Shown here: positions 18,181 to 29,364 of the stretch, piece by piece
How the letters are laid out: each line of letters starts with the position of its first letter
Numbering within the stretch: the first letter of the stretch is position 1
Origin: Anaerosacchariphilus hominis
GTDB lineage: Bacteria; Bacillota; Clostridia; Lachnospirales; Lachnospiraceae
Assembly: GCF_014290175.1 (NCBI RefSeq)
Contig: NZ_JACOOR010000005.1
Span: 124,001 to 188,000, forward strand
DNA length: 64,000 nucleotides
Direction: 5' to 3'
Translations under genes and position numbers: made by a program
The notes under the pieces: generated by a model
Told to the model about the DNA's origin: nothing
Databases searched by the model: none
What the model saw: only the letters and a program-made list of their open reading frames with translations

Positions 18181-19071
18181 TCATTCCTCCAGGGCTTCTT
18201 CCAGTCCCTGTTCCACGCTCTCAAACCGGAACTGCGCGCTGTAGGGGACACCGTCCACATAGGTCAGTACACGGTACTGCTCTGCGTCATAATCCAGAGC
18301 ATAATCCGCGAAAGACAGCTCCTCGTCCTGGGCCATTCCCGGCTCCAGCACCACCGTCGTATCCTGCTGTCCCACCGGCTCCTGCCGTCTGGGTACCACA
18401 TACCAGGCTCCGTCCACCTGCACCTGCAGCTCCATATTCGCGTTATAGGAAATGGCTGCTTCGCCCATATTGCCGATTGTGACCTTGACCTCTTCCGCGT
18501 CCCGGGTCAGCACCGGGCAGGATACCAGGGTCTTCACCGTGTCGGTCTCTCCCGATACCTCCTGCTCTGAAGCCAGATCGATGGATTGCCCTGCAAAGGA
18601 AACCTGTTCCGGAACTTTCGCCGTCTCCCGTTCTCCGGTCCCTCCGTCAGCGGCACTGTCCTCTGCGCTCTCTTCAGCCATGACCGCCGTATCCTCGGCC
18701 ATATCTGCCGCCGCAGTCTCCACCTGCGCCGTGCTGTCCACGCCTGAGGCTCTATGCAGAGCCAGATATCCGCCCGTCAGGATGCCTCCGGCCATCAGAA
18801 TCACCAGGATACAGGCTGCGATCTTATTGAAACCGTATGTAAACTCTCTGCTGGAAATCCGGCGGTGCTGCCGCCGTCCCCTGGTAGCGCACATCTCCTG
18901 CATGGACTGCTCGAACTCCCCGGAAAACCGATGCTTCCGGGCAATCTCGCCCTCCGGAGGAATGAAGCTCAGCTGCTCTTCCATACAGGCCTGCAATACC
19001 TCTGTCAGCAGCTCCTCCTGCCGTGCCTTCTCCTCTTCGGTCTCCCGAAACGTGTACTTATCGTCCGCCAC
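18181..19071 (-). CDS. Membrane anti-sigma factor-like protein with extracellular Ig-like domain
   Basis: A 296-residue single-pass protein. The N-terminal acidic/basic cytosolic part (residues 1-85) would bind the sigma factor. One membrane span follows (IAACILVILMAGGILTGGYL), then a low-complexity Ala/Glu linker and a C-terminal beta domain (KVTIGNMGEAAISYNANMEL) like Ig-like domains on such proteins. It overlaps the ECF sigma gene by 14 bp and precedes the DUF4349 lipoprotein. The anti-sigma role is inferred from topology and position; no zinc-anti-sigma HxxxCxxC motif is present. Confidence 0.75.
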   Translation of the reverse strand: MADDKYTFRETEEEKARQEELLTEVLQACMEEQLSFIPPEGEIARKHRFSGEFEQSMQEMCATRGRRQHRRISSREFTYGFNKIAACILVILMAGGILTGGYLALHRASGVDSTAQVETAAADMAEDTAVMAEESAEDSAADGGTGERETAKVPEQVSFAGQSIDLASEQEVSGETDTVKTLVSCPVLTRDAEEVKVTIGNMGEAAISYNANMELQVQVDGAWYVVPRRQEPVGQQDTTVVLEPGMAQDEELSFADYALDYDAEQYRVLTYVDGVPYSAQFRFESVEQGLEEALEE

Positions 19072-19612
19072 GGCCTGCCACCTCCTTTTTCAGCATTTCC
19101 TGCAGCTTCTTTCGGGCCCGGTAGTACCGGACGTTCACCAGCTTCGGAGAAATATCAAGCAGTTCGCCGATCTCCCTGTCCGAAAGCTGATGGACATACT
19201 TGTACTCAAAAATCACCCGATAGCTCTCGTCCAGCTCCAGCACGCAGGAAATCAAGGCATTGTAGTTCTCCCGGCTGATATAATCTCCCAGCACGTCCTG
19301 CTTCGGATCCGGCAGTTCGTATTCCGACTCCTCCATGGACTGCTCCGGCTTTCGTTTCCGGAGGATATCGATGGCCTTGCTCTTCACAATCGTCATCAGA
19401 AACTTACGGGTCGCCGGACTCTCCACATCCCCTACCTTATCCAGATGCCGGGTCAGCGCCAGAAAAGTCTCCTGCACTGCGTCCTCCGCCATCTGCGCGT
19501 CCTCCAGAAGCTGGTTGGCCACATACCAGCAAAAATGCCGGTACTGCTCGTACACTTCCGTAAATTTATCCTTTTCCTCTTCTGTATCCAGCACTGATAA
19601 GTATAAAAGCAT
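19058..19612 (-). CDS. ECF-type RNA polymerase sigma factor
   Basis: A 184-residue sigma-70 family factor with region 2 (FTEVYEQYRHFCWYVANQLL, DAQMAEDAVQETFLALTRHL) and region 4 (YKYVHQLSDREIGELLDISP, KLVNVRYYRARKKLQEMLKK). The frame is open to 19663, but GGGGAGGGAG is spaced for the ATG at 19612, giving MLLYLSVLDTEEEKDKF. It is followed by an overlapping membrane anti-sigma gene and a DUF4349 lipoprotein, a self-contained signalling operon. The signal is unknown. Confidence 0.9.
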   Translation of the reverse strand: MLLYLSVLDTEEEKDKFTEVYEQYRHFCWYVANQLLEDAQMAEDAVQETFLALTRHLDKVGDVESPATRKFLMTIVKSKAIDILRKRKPEQSMEESEYELPDPKQDVLGDYISRENYNALISCVLELDESYRVIFEYKYVHQLSDREIGELLDISPKLVNVRYYRARKKLQEMLKKEVAGRGGR

Positions 19613-19756
19613 GCGTAGGGTCTCCCTCCCCGTCATTTTATCGTTACATATATCATAACGCATTCCGGTTACATTTTACTACATAAAAAACTTAATATTT
19701 TATGAATCTATTCCGAAATTTTTGAAAACATATTTTTGAAAACACCTATTCAGGAA

Positions 19757-19790
19757 CCAAAAGAAGCCGACATTCTGCATGCCGGCTTCT
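19757..19790 (-). terminator. Rho-independent terminator of guaB
   Basis: The stem AGAAGCCG / CGGCTTCT is followed on the minus strand by TTTTGG. It lies 38 bp past the guaB stop. Confidence 0.75.
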
Positions 19791-19827
19791 TTCTATAAGC
19801 ATTTTATCTATAAGAATCCTTTTGTCT

Positions 19828-21380
<1,553 letters not shown>

Positions 21381-21416
21381 TACATTACAATCGAAAAGGA
21401 GCCGAAAAAAGGGTAC

Positions 21417-21447
21417 AAAAAAAGCTGTCGAAAAACAGCTTTTTTTG
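21417..21447 (-). terminator. Strong terminator of the ykoEDC-type operon, bidirectional in form
   Basis: AAGCTGT-CGAAA-ACAGCTT stem flanked by A-run and T-run on both sides (AAAAAAAGC ... GCTTTTTTT). It lies 106 bp beyond the ykoC-like stop. Confidence 0.85.
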
Positions 21448-21552
21448 ACTCATAACTTTTTTTAATCAGTGAACAGAACTTCTTCCGATAAATGCCCTGT
21501 TTTCTATACATTCGTCTTCCAGAGACGCACAGGCCATGGTTTCACTGGCTGT

Positions 21553-22248
21553 TTATATGGAAAAGACACAGACCAGAGCCACACAGAAAATCAGAAACAG
21601 CCAGTCTCTGGCATGCACCCGCACTTCCATATATTCTGTCCGTTTCTCTTCACCCGAAAAGCCCTTGGACTCCATGGCAATGGCGAGTTCCTCGGACCAA
21701 CGCACAGACTTTACCAGCAGTGGTTTCATCAACGCCGGAGATACCGGAAAAACGGAGAGCCCTCTGGCCCGAAAGGCCGCCCGGGTCCTTTTATACTCCT
21801 GCACTGCCTGTGGGAAAACGCCCCATGCCGCCAGAAGACCGTAGGCCCAGACCTGGGGCAGATGGAACTGCTTTTCAAAGGACTTGACCATCAAAATCCG
21901 ATCCGTGGTCAGAGTAAACAAAAAACCCACACCTGCATAGGCCAGTACCCGGCTGGCCTGGGCGACGCCGTTCCACACCTGGGAATTGCTGACCAGAAAG
22001 TCCGCAGCCGCCACAGGCATGGAGGCATCCGCCGAAAACCGATAGCCCGTAAAGAACATACCCACAGCCGCCAAAAGAATAGGCAGCATCAGCAGTCCCA
22101 GAGTTTTCGGCTTCACCCTGGAGATCAGCAGCGCAGCCATACAGAGAGCGAACACCGCCAGGTTCAGCACCGGATTGTATCGGAAAGCCAGTACAAAGGT
22201 CACGCACAGAAGCGTCACAAACTTCATGGCCGGATTCAACGTACGCAT
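21553..22248 (-). CDS. Energy-coupling factor transporter T component (YkoC-like)
   Basis: A 231-residue integral membrane protein with several hydrophobic spans (KFVTLLCVTFVLAFRY near the start) and the EcfT C-terminal coupling region (RTRAAFRARGL, then LVKSVRWSEELAIAMESKGF, an Ala-Arg-Gly-type motif). It would couple the YkoD-like ATPase to the YkoE-like S component for uptake of a thiamine precursor. Its start overlaps the ATPase gene by 13 bp. It is the last gene of the TPP-riboswitch operon. Confidence 0.88.
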   Translation of the reverse strand: MRTLNPAMKFVTLLCVTFVLAFRYNPVLNLAVFALCMAALLISRVKPKTLGLLMLPILLAAVGMFFTGYRFSADASMPVAAADFLVSNSQVWNGVAQASRVLAYAGVGFLFTLTTDRILMVKSFEKQFHLPQVWAYGLLAAWGVFPQAVQEYKRTRAAFRARGLSVFPVSPALMKPLLVKSVRWSEELAIAMESKGFSGEEKRTEYMEVRVHARDWLFLIFCVALVCVFSI

Positions 22249-23648
22249 AAGCCACCTCCCTTCAGTTCCAGGATCTGATCCGCATAATCCTTCGCCAACT
22301 GCCGGTCATGAGTGGAAAAAATCAGAGCTACGCCGTGCTCTCTGGCCTGCCGGCACAGGGCGTCCATGATAGCCGCCGTATTGTTTCGATCCTGAGCGTA
22401 AGTGGGTTCATCGCAGACCAACGCCTTACAGGGATAGGCCATCAGGGCCGCCACGCCCAGACGACGCTGCTGTCCCTGACTCAGCATATAAGGGGAAATA
22501 TCCCGGTAACGCCAGAGCTTAATCCCCCGAAGAATTTCTTCCGTCTTTGCTTCCGCATCCGGCTGTCCCTTCAGCCCCACCAGAATTTCCTCCCGTACCG
22601 TATCACTCACAAACTGATCCTGGGGATTCTGAGTCACAAAGCCAACCTTTCCCAGCTCCTTTTTCCGGAGCTTCCGAAGCTCCCGGTTTTCCAGAAGGGC
22701 CTGGCCTCCATAGGAATACAGACCGGACAGAGCTCCAAAGAGGCTGCTCTTTCCACAGCCGCTCTCACCCACGATGGCGTAGATGCAGCCGGAACGGAAG
22801 TCTGCGTTCACATCCGTAAAAATGGGATTATTTTCATGCTTCACTGCCAGATGCCGAAGCTTTAGCACTACTTCACCGGGCTTCGCCGCAGGCAGCTCCG
22901 GTTCGTATGCCTCTCCCGGCACGATGACACCAAGCTCCTTTAACAGTGCTCCGTCCAGAGTGCTCACATCCATGACCTCCGGCCGCAACACACCATTTTC
23001 CATGACCCGCACCTGATCGGCGATGCCCAGCCAGTTCTCCAGCCGGTGGTCCACCGCCAGAATACCGATACCCTTCGTTCGGTTCAGCTCCTTTAATTTT
23101 CCGGCAATCATCCGAGCCGAAGCGTCGTCAATATTGGCGAAAGGCTCGTCCAGCAGAAGCCACTTGGGAGACAGCAGGGTCATGCAGGCCAGCATGACCT
23201 TCTGGCGTTCGCCGCCGGACAGACTGTGAAGGGTTCGTTTCTTCAAATGGGAAATTTCACAAAAGGCCAGGGCCTCCTCCACCTGAGTCATCATTTTCTC
23301 CCGGGGTGTACAGAGATTCTCCAGGCAGAACAAAAGCTCGTGCTCCACCGTATCCATGCAGAACTGCAGCTCCGGGTTCTGAAACATCATCCCCACCAGA
23401 TGACAGCGCTTCGAGGGCGTCAGACTGTCCGGACGGACTCCCTCTACGCTGACCGTACCGGAGCGCCGGATCCCGGCGCTGTGAGGATAGATGCCAGCTG
23501 CCAGGTAAAGCAGGGTAGATTTTCCACACCCGGAAGAGCCGGTGAGAATGGTAATCTCACCGGCATCAAATTCCGCGCTCAAATCGCAGAGGATATCCTT
23601 TCTATCCTCAAAATAGGTAAATTTCAGATGTTCAATTCGGATACTCAT
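22236..23648 (-). CDS. ECF transporter ATPase, two fused ABC domains (YkoD-like)
   Basis: A 470-residue tandem ATPase. Domain 1: Walker A GSSGCGKSTLLYLAAGI, signature LSGGERQKVMLAC, Walker B WLLLDEPFANID. Domain 2 from about residue 240: Walker A GESGCGKSSLFGAL, an altered signature LSQGQQRRLGVAAL, Walker B LVCDEPTYAQD. It powers the ECF transporter formed with the neighbouring S and T subunits. Overlaps of 4 bp with the substrate-binding protein gene and 13 bp with ykoC show a tight operon. Confidence 0.93.
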   Translation of the reverse strand: MSIRIEHLKFTYFEDRKDILCDLSAEFDAGEITILTGSSGCGKSTLLYLAAGIYPHSAGIRRSGTVSVEGVRPDSLTPSKRCHLVGMMFQNPELQFCMDTVEHELLFCLENLCTPREKMMTQVEEALAFCEISHLKKRTLHSLSGGERQKVMLACMTLLSPKWLLLDEPFANIDDASARMIAGKLKELNRTKGIGILAVDHRLENWLGIADQVRVMENGVLRPEVMDVSTLDGALLKELGVIVPGEAYEPELPAAKPGEVVLKLRHLAVKHENNPIFTDVNADFRSGCIYAIVGESGCGKSSLFGALSGLYSYGGQALLENRELRKLRKKELGKVGFVTQNPQDQFVSDTVREEILVGLKGQPDAEAKTEEILRGIKLWRYRDISPYMLSQGQQRRLGVAALMAYPCKALVCDEPTYAQDRNNTAAIMDALCRQAREHGVALIFSTHDRQLAKDYADQILELKGGGLCVR

Positions 23649-24526
23649 GCTTCAAAATACTCGTTGGTAAATTCTCTTTCGGTTCTTCCGGAAATCACGC
23701 CGCACTCCACCAGGAAGTCTGCCATCCGGTTCCATCTCTCGTCGCTGATTCTGCCCCAGCGTCCTTCCTTGTCAAGCAGGATCGGAGCCAGATGCTTCTG
23801 GCTGCGGATCAGCAGAGACTCGGTAGCGTCTGCAGGCAACATGTCGCGCACTTCCATCACAGTCTTCTCCGGATGGGCTGCCACCTCTCGGTATGCCCGA
23901 TCCAGAACCTTCAGGAAACGACGCACTGCGTCCGGCTTATCACGAAGGACTTTCTCGGAAGCTGCCATGGCCGGCGCGCAAAAATCAAAGATGGGATCCA
24001 CGTCGCCCAGGTTAAAGTAGTTGATCTCTTTTCCTGCCTCCAGAAGCACCTGATTCTCCCAGTTCTCGTATACCCAGGTGGCGTCTGCCACATTTCCCAA
24101 TGTGGCTACGATATCTCCCACATCCAGATTCACCAGGTTAATCTTATCGTAATCGCCGCCGTCAGCTTCTACCACGCGGCGAATTGCTGCATGGAACCAG
24201 GCCGGAGTCCAGTGGGTCAGGCGCTTGCCCTCCAGCTCTCTGGGACGGGTAATACCTGCTTCTTTCAGGGACACGATGCCGGAATCACATTTCTGAGTCA
24301 TGACCGCGATACCGGTCAGGTTGATGCCCCGCTCCCGGCACTCCAGCATGGCGATCTCCGGTCCGCAGACAAAATCCGCGCCGTGAAGCTCCATCTCACC
24401 GTGTACCTCACCGAAGATCTCCACATCTAAATCTGCCTCTTTGAACCAGCCGCGCTTCTGGGCCAGCAGGTAACCTGTGTGATTAGTATTCGGGAACCAG
24501 TCCAGAACAACCTTTAACTTATCCAT
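23645..24526 (-). CDS. NMT1/ThiY-like substrate-binding protein lacking a signal peptide
   Basis: A 293-residue protein of the NMT1/THI5-like family, which binds thiamine pyrimidine precursors. It opens directly with the mature-type sequence MDKLKVVLDWFPNTNHTGYL, and continues with HGADFVCGPEIAMLECRERG and RFLKVLDRAYREVAAHPEKT. No signal peptide or lipobox precedes it, unlike exported ThiY. It lacks the clustered cysteines (CCCFC) of yeast THI5, so HMP-P synthesis is not supported. It lies 2 bp after ykoE and overlaps ykoD, and the operon is riboswitch-controlled; binding HMP or a breakdown product is inferred. Confidence 0.85.
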   Translation of the reverse strand: MDKLKVVLDWFPNTNHTGYLLAQKRGWFKEADLDVEIFGEVHGEMELHGADFVCGPEIAMLECRERGINLTGIAVMTQKCDSGIVSLKEAGITRPRELEGKRLTHWTPAWFHAAIRRVVEADGGDYDKINLVNLDVGDIVATLGNVADATWVYENWENQVLLEAGKEINYFNLGDVDPIFDFCAPAMAASEKVLRDKPDAVRRFLKVLDRAYREVAAHPEKTVMEVRDMLPADATESLLIRSQKHLAPILLDKEGRWGRISDERWNRMADFLVECGVISGRTEREFTNEYFEA

Positions 24527-24528
24527 CT

Positions 24529-25140
24529 TTAGTCCTCCTCATCATATACCTTGCCGGTCTTCGCTTTCGCTCCGATGGCATAACTCTTTACCACACCGGT
24601 CTTAGCCAGGCCGTCGCCTGCCAGCTTGCAGATGACGCCGGAGAATACGATGGCGCTCACGAAACGGACTGCCAGCTGGGCGATGAGAAGACTCGGATCC
24701 AGTGCGATATAGTTCAGATAGTAGAGCTCATAGCAGAAAATAAAGGTAGCGGAAAATACACTTGCCAGGGACATGCTTGCCAGATCCCACTTTTTATAAC
24801 GGAACAGAGCGAAGGCAAGCTCGGCTCCGGCACCCTGAATCAGTCCGGTCAGTACCACGGTCACGCCTCCGGAGTTACCCATCAACAGTTCTACCACAGA
24901 AGCCAGCACCTCGGTTACCAGCGCTACGCCCGGCTTGCGGATAATGTAGGCAGCCAGAGTGGCAGCCATGAACCATACGCCGTAAATGATTTCAAAGGCA
25001 AAGTTGGAAAGTCCGGTGGGGGCAAGGACGGTGGAAAGTACTACGCCTCCGTCGAAGATCACCAGATAAATCGCTGAAAATACAACTCCCAGAATCGCCA
25101 TCATAATGATGTCCTTCAATTCCCATTTCTTTGTTGTCAT
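24529..25140 (-). CDS. ECF transporter S component, YkoE family
   Basis: A 203-residue membrane protein of the YkoE family, the predicted hydroxymethylpyrimidine-specific S component. It begins MTTKKWELKDIIMMAILGVV and has about five to six hydrophobic spans, with LTGLIQGAGAELAFALFRYK typical of the family. The frame is open to 25206, but AGGAGG is spaced for the ATG at 25140. It is first in the operon directly below a TPP riboswitch, matching thiamine-pathway use. Confidence 0.92.
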   Translation of the reverse strand: MTTKKWELKDIIMMAILGVVFSAIYLVIFDGGVVLSTVLAPTGLSNFAFEIIYGVWFMAATLAAYIIRKPGVALVTEVLASVVELLMGNSGGVTVVLTGLIQGAGAELAFALFRYKKWDLASMSLASVFSATFIFCYELYYLNYIALDPSLLIAQLAVRFVSAIVFSGVICKLAGDGLAKTGVVKSYAIGAKAKTGKVYDEED

Positions 25141-25195
25141 GTTACATTTCCTCCTAATAGTAAGTTTTAAACTGTGCCGCAAGAGGTTTTTCGCA

Positions 25196-25221
25196 AATAA
25201 AAACACCCGGTTTTCGCCGGG
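25196..25221 (-). terminator. Expression-platform terminator of the TPP riboswitch
   Basis: Minus-strand CCCGG-CGAAAA-CCGGG hairpin followed by TGTTTTTATTT, between the riboswitch aptamer and the ykoE start. It would stop transcription when TPP is bound. Confidence 0.85.
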
Positions 25222-25249
25222 CGGATTTATCGCATATCATTTACAAATC

Positions 25250-25337
25250 TACTCCCTACAATGGCATTATCCAACAGGTTCATCGGGTCATGGACAGGTT
25301 CAGTCCAAATCTCAGCCAGCTTCCGCCAGCACCCCAT
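25250..25337 (-). promoter_or_regulatory. TPP riboswitch (THI element)
   Basis: The minus strand shows all conserved THI-box parts in order: GGGGTGC, GGCTGAGA, GACCCGATGAACCTG, GGATAATGCC and GTAGGGA. It sits about 110 bp upstream of ykoE and 30 bp before the intrinsic terminator hairpin. When TPP is abundant it should switch off the YkoE-SBP-YkoD-YkoC operon. Confidence 0.95.
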
Positions 25338-25427
25338 TTGCTTGTTGTTCAGTTTTCTACAAGAGTATACCATGCTTCTTTTTAGGATGCAAGCATCCAT
25401 TCTTCTTTCCTTTTATATATTTATATA

Positions 25428-25985
25428 TTACATTTCCAGCAGATACTTTTTTGTCTGTGTCATGATATTCCTAATATTTTCCAAATCTTTTATGGTGTCT
25501 CCCGTTTCCATAGAATGGTTAGCTCCTTCTGTCAGATACAACTTAATCCCCCTATCCTTGCATTTTTGACAGATAACTTTCGTATCTGCCCAGGAATCCC
25601 CGGTTCCATGAAACACAATTCCCATGGTACCGATCGCTTCAAAAGATGCCTCCACCGGCGTATAATAGATTTGTCTGGCAGGAATAGCATTTTGCTTTGC
25701 ATATGCTGCGGCAACCGCCGTTCCAAGGCTCTTGGAAATGAATACAATATCATTGTAACTGCTCCATGGCACATTACTCAGTTGTTCCGTTACATCTTCC
25801 AGGGCCTGTATAAAGGCCTGACGCATTTTCGTCCCATCGCCCTTTACTCCGGAGGGCAGGGAACCATAGTGAATCTCCCGAATTTCATAATCCATTTCCC
25901 GTACCAGCTTTCTACTATAATAAAGTAGCGGCTTATCGCAATGATAACCGATACCCGGGAACAGGACTGCCAGTTTATTTATCAT
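25428..25985 (-). CDS. Alpha/beta hydrolase family protein
   Basis: A small alpha/beta hydrolase of 185 residues. It has the N-terminal strand and turn KLAVLFPGIGYHCDKPLL, a nucleophile elbow VFISKSLGTAVAAAY (GxSxG-like, with Lys replacing the first Gly: S-K-S-L-G), an acid-region GIVFHGTGDSWAD, and a likely catalytic histidine in TEGANHSMETG. The substrate is unknown. It lies alone between the TPP operon and groESL. Codon usage looks slightly more AT-rich than its neighbours. Confidence 0.75.
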   Translation of the reverse strand: MINKLAVLFPGIGYHCDKPLLYYSRKLVREMDYEIREIHYGSLPSGVKGDGTKMRQAFIQALEDVTEQLSNVPWSSYNDIVFISKSLGTAVAAAYAKQNAIPARQIYYTPVEASFEAIGTMGIVFHGTGDSWADTKVICQKCKDRGIKLYLTEGANHSMETGDTIKDLENIRNIMTQTKKYLLEM

Positions 25986-26090
25986 GGGAATACTCCTTTT
26001 CTTTGGGATTTTTTAGGAAGTTTTATTTAGGATATAGCATGGGAAGAGGAATGTCACGGGAAGGGGCTAGGCCCAAGTCAAAAAGCAAAT

Positions 26091-26122
26091 ACCCCGCGGC
26101 AGGTTAAATGCTACCGCGGGGT
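26091..26122 (-). terminator. Terminator of groESL
   Basis: A 9-bp perfect stem ACCCCGCGG / CCGCGGGGT. On the minus strand it is followed by ATTTGCTTTTTGAC. It lies 117 bp after the groEL stop. Confidence 0.75.
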
Positions 26123-26152
26123 GCCTGTTTTTCTTCCTTGGACTTATATTCG

Positions 26153-26238
26153 AAAACCACTTACGTGGTTTTCTCATTAACACATCAGATGAAACCAAAT
26201 GCCCAGCTATGCCGGTCGCTTGGTTTCCTGCTGATGTG

Positions 26239-26240
<2 letters not shown>
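26153..26240 (-). repeat. Two further stem-loops in the groEL 3' untranslated region
   Basis: First a long stem whose arms are AACACATCAG (26178 on) and CTGATGTGTT (ending 26240), with inner AAACCAA/TTGGTTT pairing. Then a compact hairpin GAAAACCAC / GTGGTTTTC (26153-26174). With the terminator this makes three hairpins in a row after the stop codon. Function unknown; mRNA 3'-end stability is a guess. Confidence 0.6.
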
Positions 26241-27894
<1,654 letters not shown>

Positions 27895-27903
27895 TTATTA
27901 TTC

Positions 27904-28188
27904 TTATTCTACAATCGCAAGAATGTCATTCTGCTTTACAATCATATATTCTTCGTCGCCGAGCTTTACTTCATTTCCGGCATACTTGGAATAGATTACC
28001 TTGTCGCCCACCTTTACGTGCATGGTAACTTCTTTTCCATCTACCATTCCACCAGGACCTACTGCTACGACCTCAGCCTGCTGGGGCTTCTCCTGGGACT
28101 TGCTTGCCAGAATAATTCCGGATGCGGTAGTCTCCTCTGCTTCAAACTGCTTCAGTACAACTCTGTCTCCCAACGGTACTAATTTCAT
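27904..28188 (-). CDS. groS: Co-chaperonin GroES (Hsp10)
   Basis: A 94-residue heptameric lid of GroEL. It starts [20 protein letters not shown], followed by [20 protein letters not shown] and the C-terminal [28 protein letters not shown] is spaced for the ATG at 28188; the open frame continues upstream through the CIRCE element and is not used. The operon is groES-groEL, heat-regulated by HrcA. Confidence 0.97.
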   Translation of the reverse strand: MKLVPLGDRVVLKQFEAEETTASGIILASKSQEKPQQAEVVAVGPGGMVDGKEVTMHVKVGDKVIYSKYAGNEVKLGDEEYMIVKQNDILAIVE

Positions 28189-28228
28189 TTCTATTCCTCC
28201 TTGGATCTTGTTCTTATCCTTTTTATTA

Positions 28229-28255
28229 TTAGCACTCACTCACTACGAGTGCTAA
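28229..28255 (-). promoter_or_regulatory. CIRCE operator (HrcA-binding site)
   Basis: A perfect TTAGCACTC-N9-GAGTGCTAA inverted repeat, the HrcA heat-shock operator. It lies just downstream of the groES -10 box and 41 bp before the groES ATG. Confidence 0.97.
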
Positions 28256-28267
28256 CTTACGGTTATT

Positions 28268-28296
28268 ATATTAATGCTTTCCCGAAACTTTGTCAA
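28268..28296 (-). promoter_or_regulatory. SigA-type promoter of groESL
   Basis: Minus-strand TTGACA (28291-28296), a 17-bp spacer and TAATAT (28268-28273), immediately upstream of CIRCE. Confidence 0.75.
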
Positions 28297-28404
28297 CCGC
28301 TTTTTTGGATTTTATGGATTTTTTAGAAAATGGGAAAAAGTCCTGCAATGTAGGCTTCTTCGCCTGCTACAGGTCGCAAAAACGACATCTTTCCTGGCAC
28401 ATAA

Positions 28405-28448
28405 AAACAGTGCAGAAATCTGACGCTTTTCGCCTTTTTCTGCACTGT
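28405..28448 (-). terminator. Terminator of the codY transcript
   Basis: Stem ACAGTGCAGAAA / TTTCTGCACTGT with a 16-nt loop, followed on the minus strand by TTTTTATG. It lies directly after the codY stop. Confidence 0.85.
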
Positions 28449-28464
28449 AATTTCCCTTTGTAAA

Positions 28465-29244
28465 TTATTTGGACTCTTTCTTCAGCTTCGCCAGCTCATC
28501 AAATACCACATCGTTCACTACCTTGATATAGGTTCCCTTCATTCCCGAGGACCGGGACTCGATGACGCCTGCGCTCTCAAACTTCCGGAGGGCGTTGACA
28601 ATAACAGAACGGGTGATGCCCACACTGTCGGCGATCCGGCTGGCCACCAGAATGCCCTCGTTGCCCTTCAGTTCATCGAAGATATGGGTGATGGCTTCCA
28701 GCTCGGAGAAGGACAGAGTTCCGATGGCAGACTTCACAATCTGCACCTTGCGCTTTTCTTCTTCGTTCTCTTCATTGACAGAACGCATCATCTCCAGGCC
28801 TACCACCGTGGTTCCGTACTCGCTCAGTATGATATCGTCGATATCGTACTGTTCCTTATACTTGTACAGGAACAGGGTTCCCAGACGCTCGCCCGCGATA
28901 TCAATAGGAGTAATGATCGCCTGATAATCCCGGACATTCTCCGATACAAAGCCAAGAGTCTGCAGATTCACATTCTCCTTGGTGGAAAGGATGCTTAAGA
29001 GCCGCTCGTTCAGCGCTTCATCAATGTGAGCGCCCACTTCATCCACAATCAGCTCATGGATCTCCTCGACACCTTCACAGTGACTGATTCCCAGAACCTT
29101 TCCCTTCTTACTGATTACCAGGATATTTGAATTTAAGATTTCGGTCAATACCTCACAGATGTCATTGAATACCACTTTGCTGGAGCTGTTGTTATGCAGC
29201 AGCTTGTTAATCTTTCTTGTTTTATCTAATAATTGTACGCTCAC
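28465..29244 (-). CDS. codY: GTP- and branched-chain amino acid-sensing repressor CodY
   Basis: A 259-residue CodY. The N-terminal GAF ligand domain (MSVQLLDKTRKINKLLH; TPIDIAGERLGTLFLYKYK) is joined by a long helix to a C-terminal winged HTH with ASRIADSVGITRSVIVNALR and FESAGVIESRSSGMKGTYIK, the conserved DNA-reading block. It controls nutrient-starvation genes. It follows topA in the comM-dprA-topA-codY order and has its own promoter next to a likely CodY box. Confidence 0.97.
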   Translation of the reverse strand: MSVQLLDKTRKINKLLHNNSSSKVVFNDICEVLTEILNSNILVISKKGKVLGISHCEGVEEIHELIVDEVGAHIDEALNERLLSILSTKENVNLQTLGFVSENVRDYQAIITPIDIAGERLGTLFLYKYKEQYDIDDIILSEYGTTVVGLEMMRSVNEENEEEKRKVQIVKSAIGTLSFSELEAITHIFDELKGNEGILVASRIADSVGITRSVIVNALRKFESAGVIESRSSGMKGTYIKVVNDVVFDELAKLKKESK

Positions 29245-29276
29245 TCTATTCCCTCCGTTGTATCTCTCTGTCCTTC

Positions 29277-29305
29277 ATCGTAGCACAAGATTTCACATTT
29301 TTCAA
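29277..29305 (-). promoter_or_regulatory. SigA-type promoter of codY
   Basis: Minus-strand TTGAAA (29300-29305), a 17-bp spacer and TACGAT (29277-29282), 33 bp upstream of the codY start. Confidence 0.55.
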
Positions 29306-29308
29306 TCC

Positions 29309-29323
29309 TATTTTCTGAAAAAT
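29309..29323 (-). promoter_or_regulatory. Putative CodY box upstream of codY
   Basis: ATTTTTCAGAAAATA on the minus strand matches 13 of 15 positions of the CodY consensus AATTTTCWGAAAATT. It lies 4 bp upstream of the -35 box, so autoregulation is plausible. Confidence 0.6.
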
Positions 29324-29364
29324 TCTGAATATTTTGTCAACATCCGGACAGACGGCATGCGCTG

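Noticed and set aside
23645..24526. THI5-type HMP-P synthase reading of the NMT1-like protein
   Set aside because: The clustered cysteine motif needed for iron binding in THI5 is absent; only isolated cysteines are present.
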